Assembly: GCA_938021205.1 (NCBI GenBank)
Contig: CALIGI010000109.1
Coordinates: 1 to 33,425 of the forward strand
DNA from: an uncultured Pseudanabaenaceae cyanobacterium
GTDB taxonomy: Bacteria > Cyanobacteriota > Cyanobacteriia > PCC-9006 > JAAUQQ01
DNA: 33,425 bases
Direction: 5' to 3'
Position numbers and translations under genes: made by a program
The notes under the pieces: generated by a model
The model's database searches: none
Told to the model about the DNA's origin: nothing
Seen by the model: the letters and a program-made list of their open reading frames with translations, nothing else
In this document: positions 17,822 through 25,335 of the stretch, one piece after another
Position numbering within the stretch: position 1 is the first letter of the stretch
Layout: every line of letters starts with the position of its first letter

Positions 17822-17860
17822 AAAAAAGCCCTAGCTTACGCTCGTAAGCTAGGGCTTTTT
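17822..17860 (+). terminator. Terminator of PEP-CTERM copy 1
   Basis: AAAAAGCCCTAGCTTACG (17823-17840) pairs perfectly with CGTAAGCTAGGGCTTTTT (17843-17860), an 18-bp potential stem ending in T5. It can work in both directions. It separates the two paralogues, so they are transcribed as independent units. Confidence 0.9.
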
Positions 17861-18030
17861 CGATTCAATCCCTAAAAGATCGACTCTTTTCTAGAGTCAC
17901 AACGCACACGAGATAGGAAGATCTTTCTCTCTGGTGAACTATGAAGTGACTCAGACATCTGTACCTTAAGGCTTTTCAAGATTTTAAGCATTTTGATACC
18001 TAAAAGCATATAAATACGCTGTAAAAGTCA

Positions 18031-18078
18031 GCAAATACCCTAGCCTCTCAGCAAATTCCGAGGCTAGTATTTACACAT
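18031..18078 (+). promoter_or_regulatory. Conserved upstream element, copy 2 (PEP-CTERM pair)
   Basis: This is the partner of 16799-16846. The core starts 144 bases before the start codon here, against 150 bases in copy 1. The strict spacing and the conserved 3' part of the leader suggest that both genes are under the same control. Confidence 0.6.
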
Positions 18079-18202
18079 ACGAAACAAACGCCGTCGAGAT
18101 TCATCACCTCAACAATCGGCTTTAACCCGTATATACCTCATAGCAAGTAGTCGGACGCATCTACCGACTTTCACTCCAATTGCTAGGGATTCAACTCAGG
18201 AC

Positions 18203-18958
18203 ATGACTTTCAACAACTTTCTCAGGATTGCCGCTGGTACGATAGGCACTTTTGCCTTGTCAATGCCTGCCCAAGCCTCTGGCTTCAGCGGTTTCAACTT
18301 CCAATCCACCACCGACTTCGCCAACAACCCCACCGAAGACATCTTCTTGCAGTCCGTTAGTCACGGCGGCAGCATAATCTCCGATTTTTCACTGGTGACT
18401 GGCGCTGAACTGATCGTTAATGGTACTAGCCTGGGCCCCTCCAGTACTGACTTGGGTGACAACGCTACAAGCCCTAATAGTGCAGGCGCAACTGAAATGC
18501 CTAGCGGTGCGCAGGTCGTTGATTTCTTGGGGAATCTCAACCTCAACAATATTATTGATACCGAAGATTACGGCATTTCGACCTTTGAGCTGGCCTTTGA
18601 TGGTCCTGTTAACACCTTCTATCTGTTCGAGCGCGGTATCAACAGCGCATTCACGGTTGAAGCGCTAGATGCAGATGGAGCAGTGATTGACAACTTCCGC
18701 ATCAGCCAAGAGCTATGGGAAAATGCAGGGTACTCGATTGACACCACCGAAATCGGTGCTGCTCAGCAAGTGGGTTCCTACGGTCTGAGCCTAGACCAGT
18801 CCGTCAACCAAGTTCGCATTATCAGCAACGGCATTGCGGACAACGGCCCTGACTATAAAATCGTAGCGGCTCAGGTTCCTGAGCCCGGTTCCATGGCTGC
18901 GCTGGCGCTGGTCGGTGGTGCTGCCCTAGTGGCAAAGCGTCGCAAGCAGGCCGCTTAG
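18203..18958 (+). CDS. PEP-CTERM exosortase-dependent surface protein (XDP2-like), copy 2
   Basis: This 251-residue paralogue of the gene at 16977 is roughly 60 percent identical over its length, by eye. The signal peptide (GTFALSMPAQASG) ends near residue 26. The mature domain keeps every family block: SVSHGGSIISDFSLVTGA, LGPSSTDLGDNATSP, LNLNNIIDTED, VNTFYLFERG, AGYSIDTTEIG and VGSYGLSLDQSV. The sorting tail is VPEPGSMAALALVGGAALVA followed by KRRK. The two copies have diverged mostly in surface-type residues while keeping core and sorting signals, so both are probably functional. The start is fixed by TAGGGA and ACTCAGGAC before ATG, as in copy 1. The export and anchoring role is known from the family; the binding partner is unknown. 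Confidence 0.88.
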   Translation: MTFNNFLRIAAGTIGTFALSMPAQASGFSGFNFQSTTDFANNPTEDIFLQSVSHGGSIISDFSLVTGAELIVNGTSLGPSSTDLGDNATSPNSAGATEMPSGAQVVDFLGNLNLNNIIDTEDYGISTFELAFDGPVNTFYLFERGINSAFTVEALDADGAVIDNFRISQELWENAGYSIDTTEIGAAQQVGSYGLSLDQSVNQVRIISNGIADNGPDYKIVAAQVPEPGSMAALALVGGAALVAKRRKQAA

Positions 18959-19017
18959 GGCTAATCCGCGAAGTTTTCACTTCGCCCATTTTGCAAAGCA
19001 TAATGCAATTCCAACAG

Positions 19018-19043
19018 AGGCTCAGTTGTGAGAGGCTGAGCCT
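19018..19043 (+). terminator. First hairpin after PEP-CTERM copy 2
   Basis: AGGCTCAG (19018-19025) and CTGAGCCT (19036-19043) form a perfect 8-bp stem with a 10-base loop. No T run follows, so it may protect the 3' end or pause polymerase ahead of the stronger terminator at 19072. Confidence 0.5.
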
Positions 19044-19071
19044 GGATTGAGAGAAACAACTAGAGGTTGAC

Positions 19072-19107
19072 ACACCCTGGCTTTCATTGAAGGCCGGGTG
19101 TTTTTTT
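19072..19107 (+). terminator. Terminator of PEP-CTERM copy 2
   Basis: ACACCC and GGGTGT pair, and the stem continues through GGC/GCC after one bulged base. Seven T follow directly (19101-19107). It is a strong rightward terminator 114 bases after the stop. Confidence 0.85.
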
Positions 19108-19259
19108 GCTTTCCATCAAACAGCCCTCCCATCAAAGAGCCTTACCTGGGCCTCAACCCGTCTCGGAAACTTGCATAAGTCCCATCAAACAAACCTATAA
19201 ATAAACAAGGGCTTCACCGCCTAGGCTTCTACATCCGCTATTGTATCCCCCTAAAAGCC

Positions 19260-19769
19260 ATGCAACTTACCGGCGCTTTCAATGAATTTTCCTGGCATGA
19301 CCTGCTTGATTTAATCGGCGATCGCCAACTCACCGGCTGGCTCTGCATTGAAGTTTGCACCGAAGGAACCGCCCGGCGGCGACAGTACCAAGTCTGGTTC
19401 AAAGAAGGTTGTCTCGTCGCAGGCAGCCAGTCCAGCCGCCGCACCAATGGCTTGCTCTGGCTGATGCAGCACCAAGGTTGGATGAGCTACAAGATCGGCC
19501 AAAAGCTAGCCCAACAATGCCCAGAACAAAAGTCATTAGGCAGCTATCTACGTCAGCAAGGAGCTTTGGACAAGCCGCAGTTGTACCAGCTGTTCAACCT
19601 GCAAATCACCCCTGTTCTCAAAGCCATAAGCAATCTGGAGGATGCCCAGTTCCAACTGGACACGACCTTACCCCTGCCCCTAGAACAGATGACTGGCTTG
19701 AGTCTCACGGCCTACGACGCTCAGACCCTGGCTCGCCGCAGCGTTCGGCAGCAAAGCATGGCCTGCTAA
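19260..19769 (+). CDS. Stand-alone PATAN (DUF4388) domain protein
   Basis: The protein has 169 residues. The start MQLTGAFNEFSWHDLLDLIG, then RQLTGWLCIEV, YQVWFKEGCLVAG and the helix NGLLWLMQHQGW, is the PATAN pattern. That domain is known at the N-terminus of PatA- and PixG-type response regulators, which act in heterocyst patterning and phototaxis. Here no receiver domain follows; the C-terminal 90 residues are helical and end near ARRSVRQQ. It probably acts as a protein-protein interaction module in a signalling pathway, but the partner is not in the window. The ATG follows a weak leader. The gene shares direction with the dehydrogenase at 19958, though nearly 190 bases separate them. Confidence 0.75.
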   Translation: MQLTGAFNEFSWHDLLDLIGDRQLTGWLCIEVCTEGTARRRQYQVWFKEGCLVAGSQSSRRTNGLLWLMQHQGWMSYKIGQKLAQQCPEQKSLGSYLRQQGALDKPQLYQLFNLQITPVLKAISNLEDAQFQLDTTLPLPLEQMTGLSLTAYDAQTLARRSVRQQSMAC

Positions 19770-19957
19770 GTATGGGTCAATTCGCTGCGACAACGCAGTG
19801 ACATCACAGACTTCTCTGCACTCCCCAAGGCAGCAAAAACCGCGCAATCCCACGGAACTTTATGAGTTTCATTGGTCAAGCCTCCCAGGGATAGATAGCA
19901 TAGGTGTAGCTAGCCTTAGCAAGCAGCGAAGTCGAATTTTGAGGGGGAGTCCTGACC

Positions 19958-21103
19958 ATGACTCAAAGCATAGCGGTGACAACGACAACTGCCGCCACGA
20001 TCACAATGGCCCTGGCACCGGCCCAGGTTATTCGTGGCAGTGGCACTTTAGCCAAGGCAGGAGAGTCGATCGCCCGCTTGGGTCAGTGCCCCCTGGTGAT
20101 TGGCGGCGATCGCAGTCGCCAAACCAATGAACAGTTCCTCGCCTCCGCCCTCCAAGACCTCACCAGCAAATACATCAGCTACAGTCCGGATTGCAGCGAT
20201 GCCTCCCTCAAACGCCTGCACGATGCTGTAAAGAAACACAAAGCAGATGTCATTATCGGCATTGGCGGCGGCAAAGCCTTGGACACCGCCAAGCTCATCG
20301 CCTTCCAAACTCACCTCCCCATCGTGACGGTGCCCGGCTCTGCTGCCACCTGTGCTGCCTGGACTGCCCTCTCCAACGTCTACACCGATGCCGGGGCTTT
20401 CTCCTACGACGTGACCTTGGCTCAATGCCCAGACTTGCTGATTCTCGACTATGACTTGGTGGCGACAGCCCCCCAGCGAACTCTAGTGGCAGGCATTGGT
20501 GATGCCCTAGCCAAATGGTACGAAGCCTCCATTAGCAGTGGTGCTTCTAGCCAAACAATGATTATTGCAGCGGTGCAGCAAGCCCGCGTATTGCGGGATA
20601 TTCTGTTCCAAAAATCCGTGGAAGCCCTAGAAGAGCCCGGTGGCGAAGCGTGGCGAGAGGTTGTAGACGCATCTGTCTTATTGGCTGGCGTCATCGGTGG
20701 TCTGGGCGGTGCTCAATGTCGCACCGTTGCCGCCCACGCCGTCCACAATGGCTTGACCCATCTACTGGATTGCCACGACGTCCTCCACGGTGAGAAGGTC
20801 GCGTTTGGCATTTTGGTCCAGTTGCGGCTGGAGGAGATTTGCCAGGGCAGTCAGCTAGCTGCCACAGCTCGTCATCAACTGATTCAGTTTTATCAGCGCT
20901 TGGGCCTGCCGGTGAGCTTGGGAGACATCAACCTGGGCAACGTCACCGTAGCAGATTTGCAAAAAGCCGCAGAGATTGCCTGTCGTCCTGGCTCTGACAT
21001 TCACCACCTTCCCTTCAACATCAGCCCCACAGACCTAGTGGCAGCGATGGTTTCCACCACAGCTCCTCAGGCTAATATGAGAGAAGCGGCCACCCACTCC
21101 TAG
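19958..21103 (+). CDS. gldA: Glycerol dehydrogenase-like, metal-dependent alcohol dehydrogenase
   Basis: This is a 381-residue member of the iron/zinc alcohol dehydrogenase family, GldA branch, a cytosolic NAD(P)-dependent polyol or alpha-hydroxyketone oxidoreductase. The nucleotide-binding loop GIGGGKALDTAK (101-112) and PGSAATCAAWTALS (126-139) are typical. The three metal ligands are in place: D182 (GIGDALAKW), H260 (AAHAVHNG) and H277 (HGEKVAFG). The first 20 residues (MTQSIAVTTTTAATITMALA) are an extra Thr/Ala-rich segment compared with bacterial GldA. The RBS is good: GAGGGGGAG ends 8 bases before the ATG. The true substrate in cyanobacteria is not established. Confidence 0.88.
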   Translation: MTQSIAVTTTTAATITMALAPAQVIRGSGTLAKAGESIARLGQCPLVIGGDRSRQTNEQFLASALQDLTSKYISYSPDCSDASLKRLHDAVKKHKADVIIGIGGGKALDTAKLIAFQTHLPIVTVPGSAATCAAWTALSNVYTDAGAFSYDVTLAQCPDLLILDYDLVATAPQRTLVAGIGDALAKWYEASISSGASSQTMIIAAVQQARVLRDILFQKSVEALEEPGGEAWREVVDASVLLAGVIGGLGGAQCRTVAAHAVHNGLTHLLDCHDVLHGEKVAFGILVQLRLEEICQGSQLAATARHQLIQFYQRLGLPVSLGDINLGNVTVADLQKAAEIACRPGSDIHHLPFNISPTDLVAAMVSTTAPQANMREAATHS

Positions 21104-21536
21104 GTACAGCAATTTCATATGCCGTCCGAGCAATCCATAGAAAAATGACTCTTTGCCCCACGAGGGTTGGAGACCCATGATTCTAAGAGTTGGCTTGAGG
21201 ATTCGGACAAGCGTCGAATTTGAAACCTCGATCAGCAATGAAATGTCGAAATCCCGCTCAGCTTGGCAGCGTCATAGGTCATCTTGCTACAGCTAGAGGC
21301 CTGTCTCAAACAACCTCCAAGGTTGATAAGAGACTTCCAAATATTTGATCATCCCGTTGCTTTAGAACGCCAAGCCAAAAGTCGCTGGTTTCGGCTCCGC
21401 TCAACCAGCGAGCAGCTTAGTCAATCGGTCCCTGAGCGGCGTCGAAGGGAACGGTCTGTAAGTCGGATTCTTTATTCCTTGGAAGTCCCTAAGACGAACG
21501 TCATATTAGGCATTGAGCGACCTATGCCATTACAGG
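21104..21536. other. Intergenic region with a dispersed-type repeat
   Basis: These 433 bases lie between convergent genes. The right half holds two hairpin modules (21383-21454) of a repeat type common in cyanobacterial intergenic DNA. No coding frame is supported. No clear terminator with a T run was found for either neighbouring gene. Confidence 0.55.
21383..21454. repeat. Small palindromic repeat pair
   Basis: Module 1 is CGCTGGTT (21383-21390), a 12-base loop, then AACCAGCG (21403-21410), a perfect 8-bp stem. Module 2 is CCCTGAGCGGCGTCGAAGGG (21430-21449). Both share the GCTCCGCTCA / TGAGCGGCGTCGAAGGGA type of sequence that occurs as a dispersed intergenic repeat in many cyanobacteria, which is general knowledge. 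Only one copy is in this window, so its repetitive nature here is inferred. Confidence 0.5.
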
Positions 21537-23426
21537 CTAGCTTGCCTCGTCAATCGGCTCAAAGGTCAACGCCCTGATAAAGAGCTCTCCCTGGCCCTGC
21601 CAGACCGTTCTCACTCCAAACACTGAATTCTTCAAGGCTGGAGTCACTTCAAATTCAAAGGGCAATTCAGTTAAGTCTGTCGTAGGCGTTAAGGGACCAG
21701 AGTCCACTATGCTTCCGTCAGGCCATGCGACGAGCTCCCAACGACCTAGAGGTTCTGACAATGCTGAAGTTTTGTAGGTCAACTTGCTACGATAGCGGTG
21801 GGGATCAAAAATAATGTAAGGCCCATCGCTTAAAAATCCAGGCTGATCTCGTCCTTGCCTCGCAACCAACATTGCGTCTTCAACTTCCCCAATCTGTGAA
21901 GGCAGAGAGCCACCATCATAGGCGCTCCAAGAATAAGGATAGACAGGACGACTGACAGCTAAAACAGTAACAAAGCAAGCCAAAAAGCCCGGCAAAACTC
22001 GATAGAAAAGCTGGCGTTTCTGGGTCTGGGCATACAGCCAGCCTAAAGCTAATAGCAGTAGGAGACCTAACAACCAAACGATATTGGGTCGATAGGTATA
22101 GGACCAAATACTGTCATAAAGAATTGGGGTATACCCTCTTAGCCAAGGGATAAAGGTGGGGTACTCGCTCGAAAGAAGCTTGCGGACGTTATATAACGGA
22201 AAGTTGCTGAAAGAATACCGCCAATAAGATGACACTTGGAGCAATATCAGCACCAAGAACAAACCATAGGACTTTTTGCCAATATCTTTTGCAATCTCTG
22301 ATAGTCCAAATATTGCCAGGGGCACTAGGAGTAACGCCCCGCTCCAGGCAAACCGACCCGCGAAACTGGAACCGCCATACCAGTTATAGTGCATCGAATT
22401 GGGGAGCACAAAAGCGAAATGCACACCGAGCAAGAGCAAGCCAACAAAGGTGTAGCGGCGCATGAAAAGTGGGGCAAATAGCAATCCCAATAGGAGGCTT
22501 GGATTTTGCAACAAAATGCCCTGAAATTGATCGATATAAAGACCCAAAAGCACCGTCAGGGACTGAGGGCTCAACTGTAAGGCACTTTCTGTATAGGGAC
22601 CTGTGGGAGCACCAAAGGCGTAGAGGTTATAGATTACTAGGCCTCCTGCTGAGAGGAGCAACGGTGTAGCCACAATAAAGGAGGAGAACAGAGACTTACT
22701 CTGTTTTAATTTGGCATAGCACAAGCCGCAGGTCAGAATGGTAGCAGCAATCGCAAATTTCAAATGCAACCAGGGCAAAAAAGCCGCAGCTATTCCCCCT
22801 AGAACAAGATGATTCCAGGGGCTGGGCTGGGATGAACCTAGTCCTTGTTCATGGGAAAAGAGCTGAGTGACAGCCCATAAAGCCACAACGCCTGCCAATA
22901 GGTCTGGATAAATTTGGTTGGCAGCCGGAATAAAAGGTAAGCCACAGGTCAGCGTCAGGACACTAGCCATGGCAACTCGAGTGCTGGACGAAAATCTCTT
23001 GGCGAAATACCAGGCGCAATAGACAGCTACACCGTTCAACAACACCATAAAGACCTTAGCCCCACCCACCCCAGCCAATGCAAAGGGAAGTGCCAACACT
23101 AACGCCAAACCAATATTGTGTACATTGAACAGGCCCCTAGGCCCTTGAACAGCATGGGTATTAGTTGCGTCAGGGACCTGGGAGGCATCTGCTAAGCCAA
23201 ATGGGTATATTCGTCGTGTTCGAAACTCATCGGCATAGGGCTGCGTTTGCTCTAGCGTACGATAACGAGCAATCCCATCTGCCATTACCAAGTAGTGGGG
23301 CTCATCTCCTGTGGCGGGAAAGCGATCGTTAGAGTACCAAGCAAAAAGCGTTGTGAAACAAAGGCTATAAAAGATCGCCAAAAGAATCACAAGCGGCTGC
23401 TTCAAGAGCAGAACAGTTTTTTTCAT
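21537..23426 (-). CDS. GT-C type membrane glycosyltransferase
   Basis: This is a 629-residue integral membrane protein with about 11-12 transmembrane helices and a C-terminal extracytoplasmic domain of about 130 residues (from about 500). After the first helix, the loop has the acidic pair D41-E42 in GDEPHYLVMADG. This is the usual place of the catalytic acidic motif in PMT/ArnT-like enzymes, which transfer a sugar from a polyprenyl phosphate to an acceptor outside the membrane. The C-terminal beta-rich part (YIIFDPHRYRSKLTYKTS) probably binds the acceptor. It is the last gene of a leftward cluster with the STELLO-like gene (25-base gap) and the DPM1-like GT2, which could make the lipid-linked donor. 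Donor sugar and acceptor are unknown. Confidence 0.82.
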   Translation of the reverse strand: MKKTVLLLKQPLVILLAIFYSLCFTTLFAWYSNDRFPATGDEPHYLVMADGIARYRTLEQTQPYADEFRTRRIYPFGLADASQVPDATNTHAVQGPRGLFNVHNIGLALVLALPFALAGVGGAKVFMVLLNGVAVYCAWYFAKRFSSSTRVAMASVLTLTCGLPFIPAANQIYPDLLAGVVALWAVTQLFSHEQGLGSSQPSPWNHLVLGGIAAAFLPWLHLKFAIAATILTCGLCYAKLKQSKSLFSSFIVATPLLLSAGGLVIYNLYAFGAPTGPYTESALQLSPQSLTVLLGLYIDQFQGILLQNPSLLLGLLFAPLFMRRYTFVGLLLLGVHFAFVLPNSMHYNWYGGSSFAGRFAWSGALLLVPLAIFGLSEIAKDIGKKSYGLFLVLILLQVSSYWRYSFSNFPLYNVRKLLSSEYPTFIPWLRGYTPILYDSIWSYTYRPNIVWLLGLLLLLALGWLYAQTQKRQLFYRVLPGFLACFVTVLAVSRPVYPYSWSAYDGGSLPSQIGEVEDAMLVARQGRDQPGFLSDGPYIIFDPHRYRSKLTYKTSALSEPLGRWELVAWPDGSIVDSGPLTPTTDLTELPFEFEVTPALKNSVFGVRTVWQGQGELFIRALTFEPIDEAS

Positions 23427-23451
23427 ATTGTCGATGCTCCAGCAAGCTCCA

Positions 23452-24501
23452 CTAACCTAATAAATCCGTCAGCCAGGCCTGCAACAGGTCTAGTTCGGCC
23501 GCTTCCACAAAATCTAGCGAGACAAGGCGCTCATAGCACTTCGTTAGATTTTTGGGGAGCTCATCAACTCCTGGAAGGCAGTTTACTTGCTCTAGAGCTT
23601 CTGCTAGCTCGAAATTACGTAAATAACCATCCATTTCTTGACGAAAATCATGCATCAAGTTGTGGTCATTTCGCTCCTGCCACATGGTTGGTTCGTGAAA
23701 CAGAATAGACCAACCATTCGCCCAAGCAATCTTTTGGGCAACAAAGCTGCGCCAAATGTCGGTCATGCGGAAGGAGCAGTAGGTGGGCAAGTACATCAAG
23801 GGAAAGGCATCTTTCCACCAAGTTGTATTTTGGCTATTGAAAGGACACCAGGTTCGGTCCCCTAAAGCGACAGATTGTTTGCCGGGGTGGAATTTTAGCG
23901 GCAGGGGCAGAACAAGGCGGTAAATCGCATCGACATCAGGGTTATCGTTCGCTAACCCTTGCTGAATGGGACAATCCACAAGTTGCTCGGCTTGATCTTT
24001 CAGAGCAGGCACTGGCTTTTGAACCTGATCTAGAGGCAGCCCCCTGGGCCACACTGGCGCATCAGAAAAATACTGATAGACATTGACCCAGCCTGCTTCT
24101 GTTACCTGGGGAATCGTGAGACTGCGATCGCGCACCTCCCAAAAAGCAGCGTAGGGAAGATTGTCGTCATCGGTCTCCACAATCTTCTCCACCCCTCGAT
24201 GAGCTGCTATTAAATAGCCGAAGTTTTTTCGGGAGTAGCGCCGGGGCGGACAAAGCCGGGGAAATTGAAATTCGCTGGCCTGCTGCACCTGAAGTGAGTA
24301 GAAATCACAGGCTGGAACGTCAAACCCCTCAGGACTAGGCGCATCACCAACCACGATGAAGTGAATACCTCGCTGGTCGCATTCATGGGCAATCTTTTGA
24401 ACTCCAGTACTGGGTTCAAAAATTGAGGTAACGACGATCGCAGTTTGAGCGGGGCTGGACATCACGGAACCCTCACTAGTTGTACTAGCATCTTTTTGCA
24501 T
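23452..24501 (-). CDS. STELLO-like (DUF288) glycosyltransferase
   Basis: This 349-residue protein matches the C-terminal domain of plant STELLO proteins. Shared blocks are VVGDAPSPEGF (50-60), SRKNFGYLIAAHRG (90-103), the metal/donor motif ETDDDN (109-114), VWPRGLPL (150-157), IQQGLANDNPDVDAIYR (179-195), the PFNSQNT block (220-226) and WRSFVAQKIAW (250-260). The plant proteins are Golgi-anchored and needed for cellulose synthase complex formation; their enzymatic reaction is not settled. Here there is no membrane anchor, so the enzyme should be cytosolic. Its ATG overlaps the stop of the upstream GT2 gene by one base (TAATG), showing translational coupling. A role in the same glycan pathway as the GT2 and the two GT-C proteins is inferred. 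Confidence 0.88.
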   Translation of the reverse strand: MQKDASTTSEGSVMSSPAQTAIVVTSIFEPSTGVQKIAHECDQRGIHFIVVGDAPSPEGFDVPACDFYSLQVQQASEFQFPRLCPPRRYSRKNFGYLIAAHRGVEKIVETDDDNLPYAAFWEVRDRSLTIPQVTEAGWVNVYQYFSDAPVWPRGLPLDQVQKPVPALKDQAEQLVDCPIQQGLANDNPDVDAIYRLVLPLPLKFHPGKQSVALGDRTWCPFNSQNTTWWKDAFPLMYLPTYCSFRMTDIWRSFVAQKIAWANGWSILFHEPTMWQERNDHNLMHDFRQEMDGYLRNFELAEALEQVNCLPGVDELPKNLTKCYERLVSLDFVEAAELDLLQAWLTDLLG

Positions 24502-25280
24502 TATTTCAACTTTCCCTGTAGCCGAGCCCCAAACAAGCGAGCTAAGTTAAGCAGCGCATCTTGAATAACTTTTTTGTTGACGCTGGGGCTTGCTGCTCGG
24601 TAAGAGATAGGCACTTCTGCAATGTTAAGATTACGGCAATGGGTCTTAATTTCAGACTGAAAGAAATGTCCCTTTGAGCGAATGCCCCGACGAAGCACCG
24701 AACGCAACGTCTCTTGAGTAAAGGCTTCAAACCCACTCGTCATATCTGACAATTGTGTGCCTAGTAGTAGGTTCACTAACGCCCCACCAAAACGACTCAG
24801 ACCATAACGAAACCAAGTGCTTTCTGTATGCTGGCCTGCGCGACTGAACCGCGTGCCAAAAACACAATCACAGCCGAGATCTAGCTGGTCAAAAAATTTA
24901 GGAATGTCTTGGGGTTGGTGGCTATAGCCCGCATCAATCTCCAAAATCCAGTCACAATCTGCAGCTAAAGCCTCGCGATACCCGCGCACATAGGCATCGA
25001 CCACACAGCGGTTTTCTGGTGCCCAGATCACCTTCAATTGAGGCTCGCGCTGACTCAATTGACGCAACAGGACTAAAGTTTGATCCTGACTGGCTCCATC
25101 CAAAACGACAAAGAGGGAAATTGCCTTAAATCCCTGACAATAGCTCAGCACATCTGCAACAAAGCGTTCTGCCGAAGCTGCTTCGTTCGCCATCGGACAA
25201 ACGATACCCAGATGGACTGTTTTCCTAAGAGTAGTCGTAGTAGCACCATGAGATTGCCAGTCCTTAAGCTGAGAATTCAA
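24501..25280 (-). CDS. Family 2 glycosyltransferase, DPM1-like (polyprenyl-phosphate sugar synthase)
   Basis: This is a 259-residue soluble GT-A fold enzyme. The motifs are LDGASQD (60-66, normally VDDGSxD), EIDAGYSHQP (114-123, the DADxSHxP position), GTRFSRAG (142-149) and DMTSGFEAF (179-187). The order and the short length without a C-terminal membrane domain resemble dolichol-phosphate mannose synthase DPM1. It would charge undecaprenyl phosphate with a nucleotide sugar for the GT-C enzymes nearby. The middle of the DxD motif is D-A-G instead of D-A-D. The start is uncertain: the frame opens with TTG at 25278-25280, with no ATG before residue 30 and no clear RBS. The stop overlaps the next gene's ATG. 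Confidence 0.87.
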   Translation of the reverse strand: MNSQLKDWQSHGATTTTLRKTVHLGIVCPMANEAASAERFVADVLSYCQGFKAISLFVVLDGASQDQTLVLLRQLSQREPQLKVIWAPENRCVVDAYVRGYREALAADCDWILEIDAGYSHQPQDIPKFFDQLDLGCDCVFGTRFSRAGQHTESTWFRYGLSRFGGALVNLLLGTQLSDMTSGFEAFTQETLRSVLRRGIRSKGHFFQSEIKTHCRNLNIAEVPISYRAASPSVNKKVIQDALLNLARLFGARLQGKLK

Positions 25281-25335
25281 AATAAAAATTGATTATCAAG
25301 TTTCACGTTAAGACTATACAAGATTATGCCATACA

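Larger units (their letters stand above)
17736..18202. other. Intergenic region between the PEP-CTERM paralogues
   Basis: These 467 bases contain the terminator of copy 1 (17822-17860) and the upstream region of copy 2 with the conserved 48-base block (18031-18078). No coding frame is supported. Confidence 0.6.
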
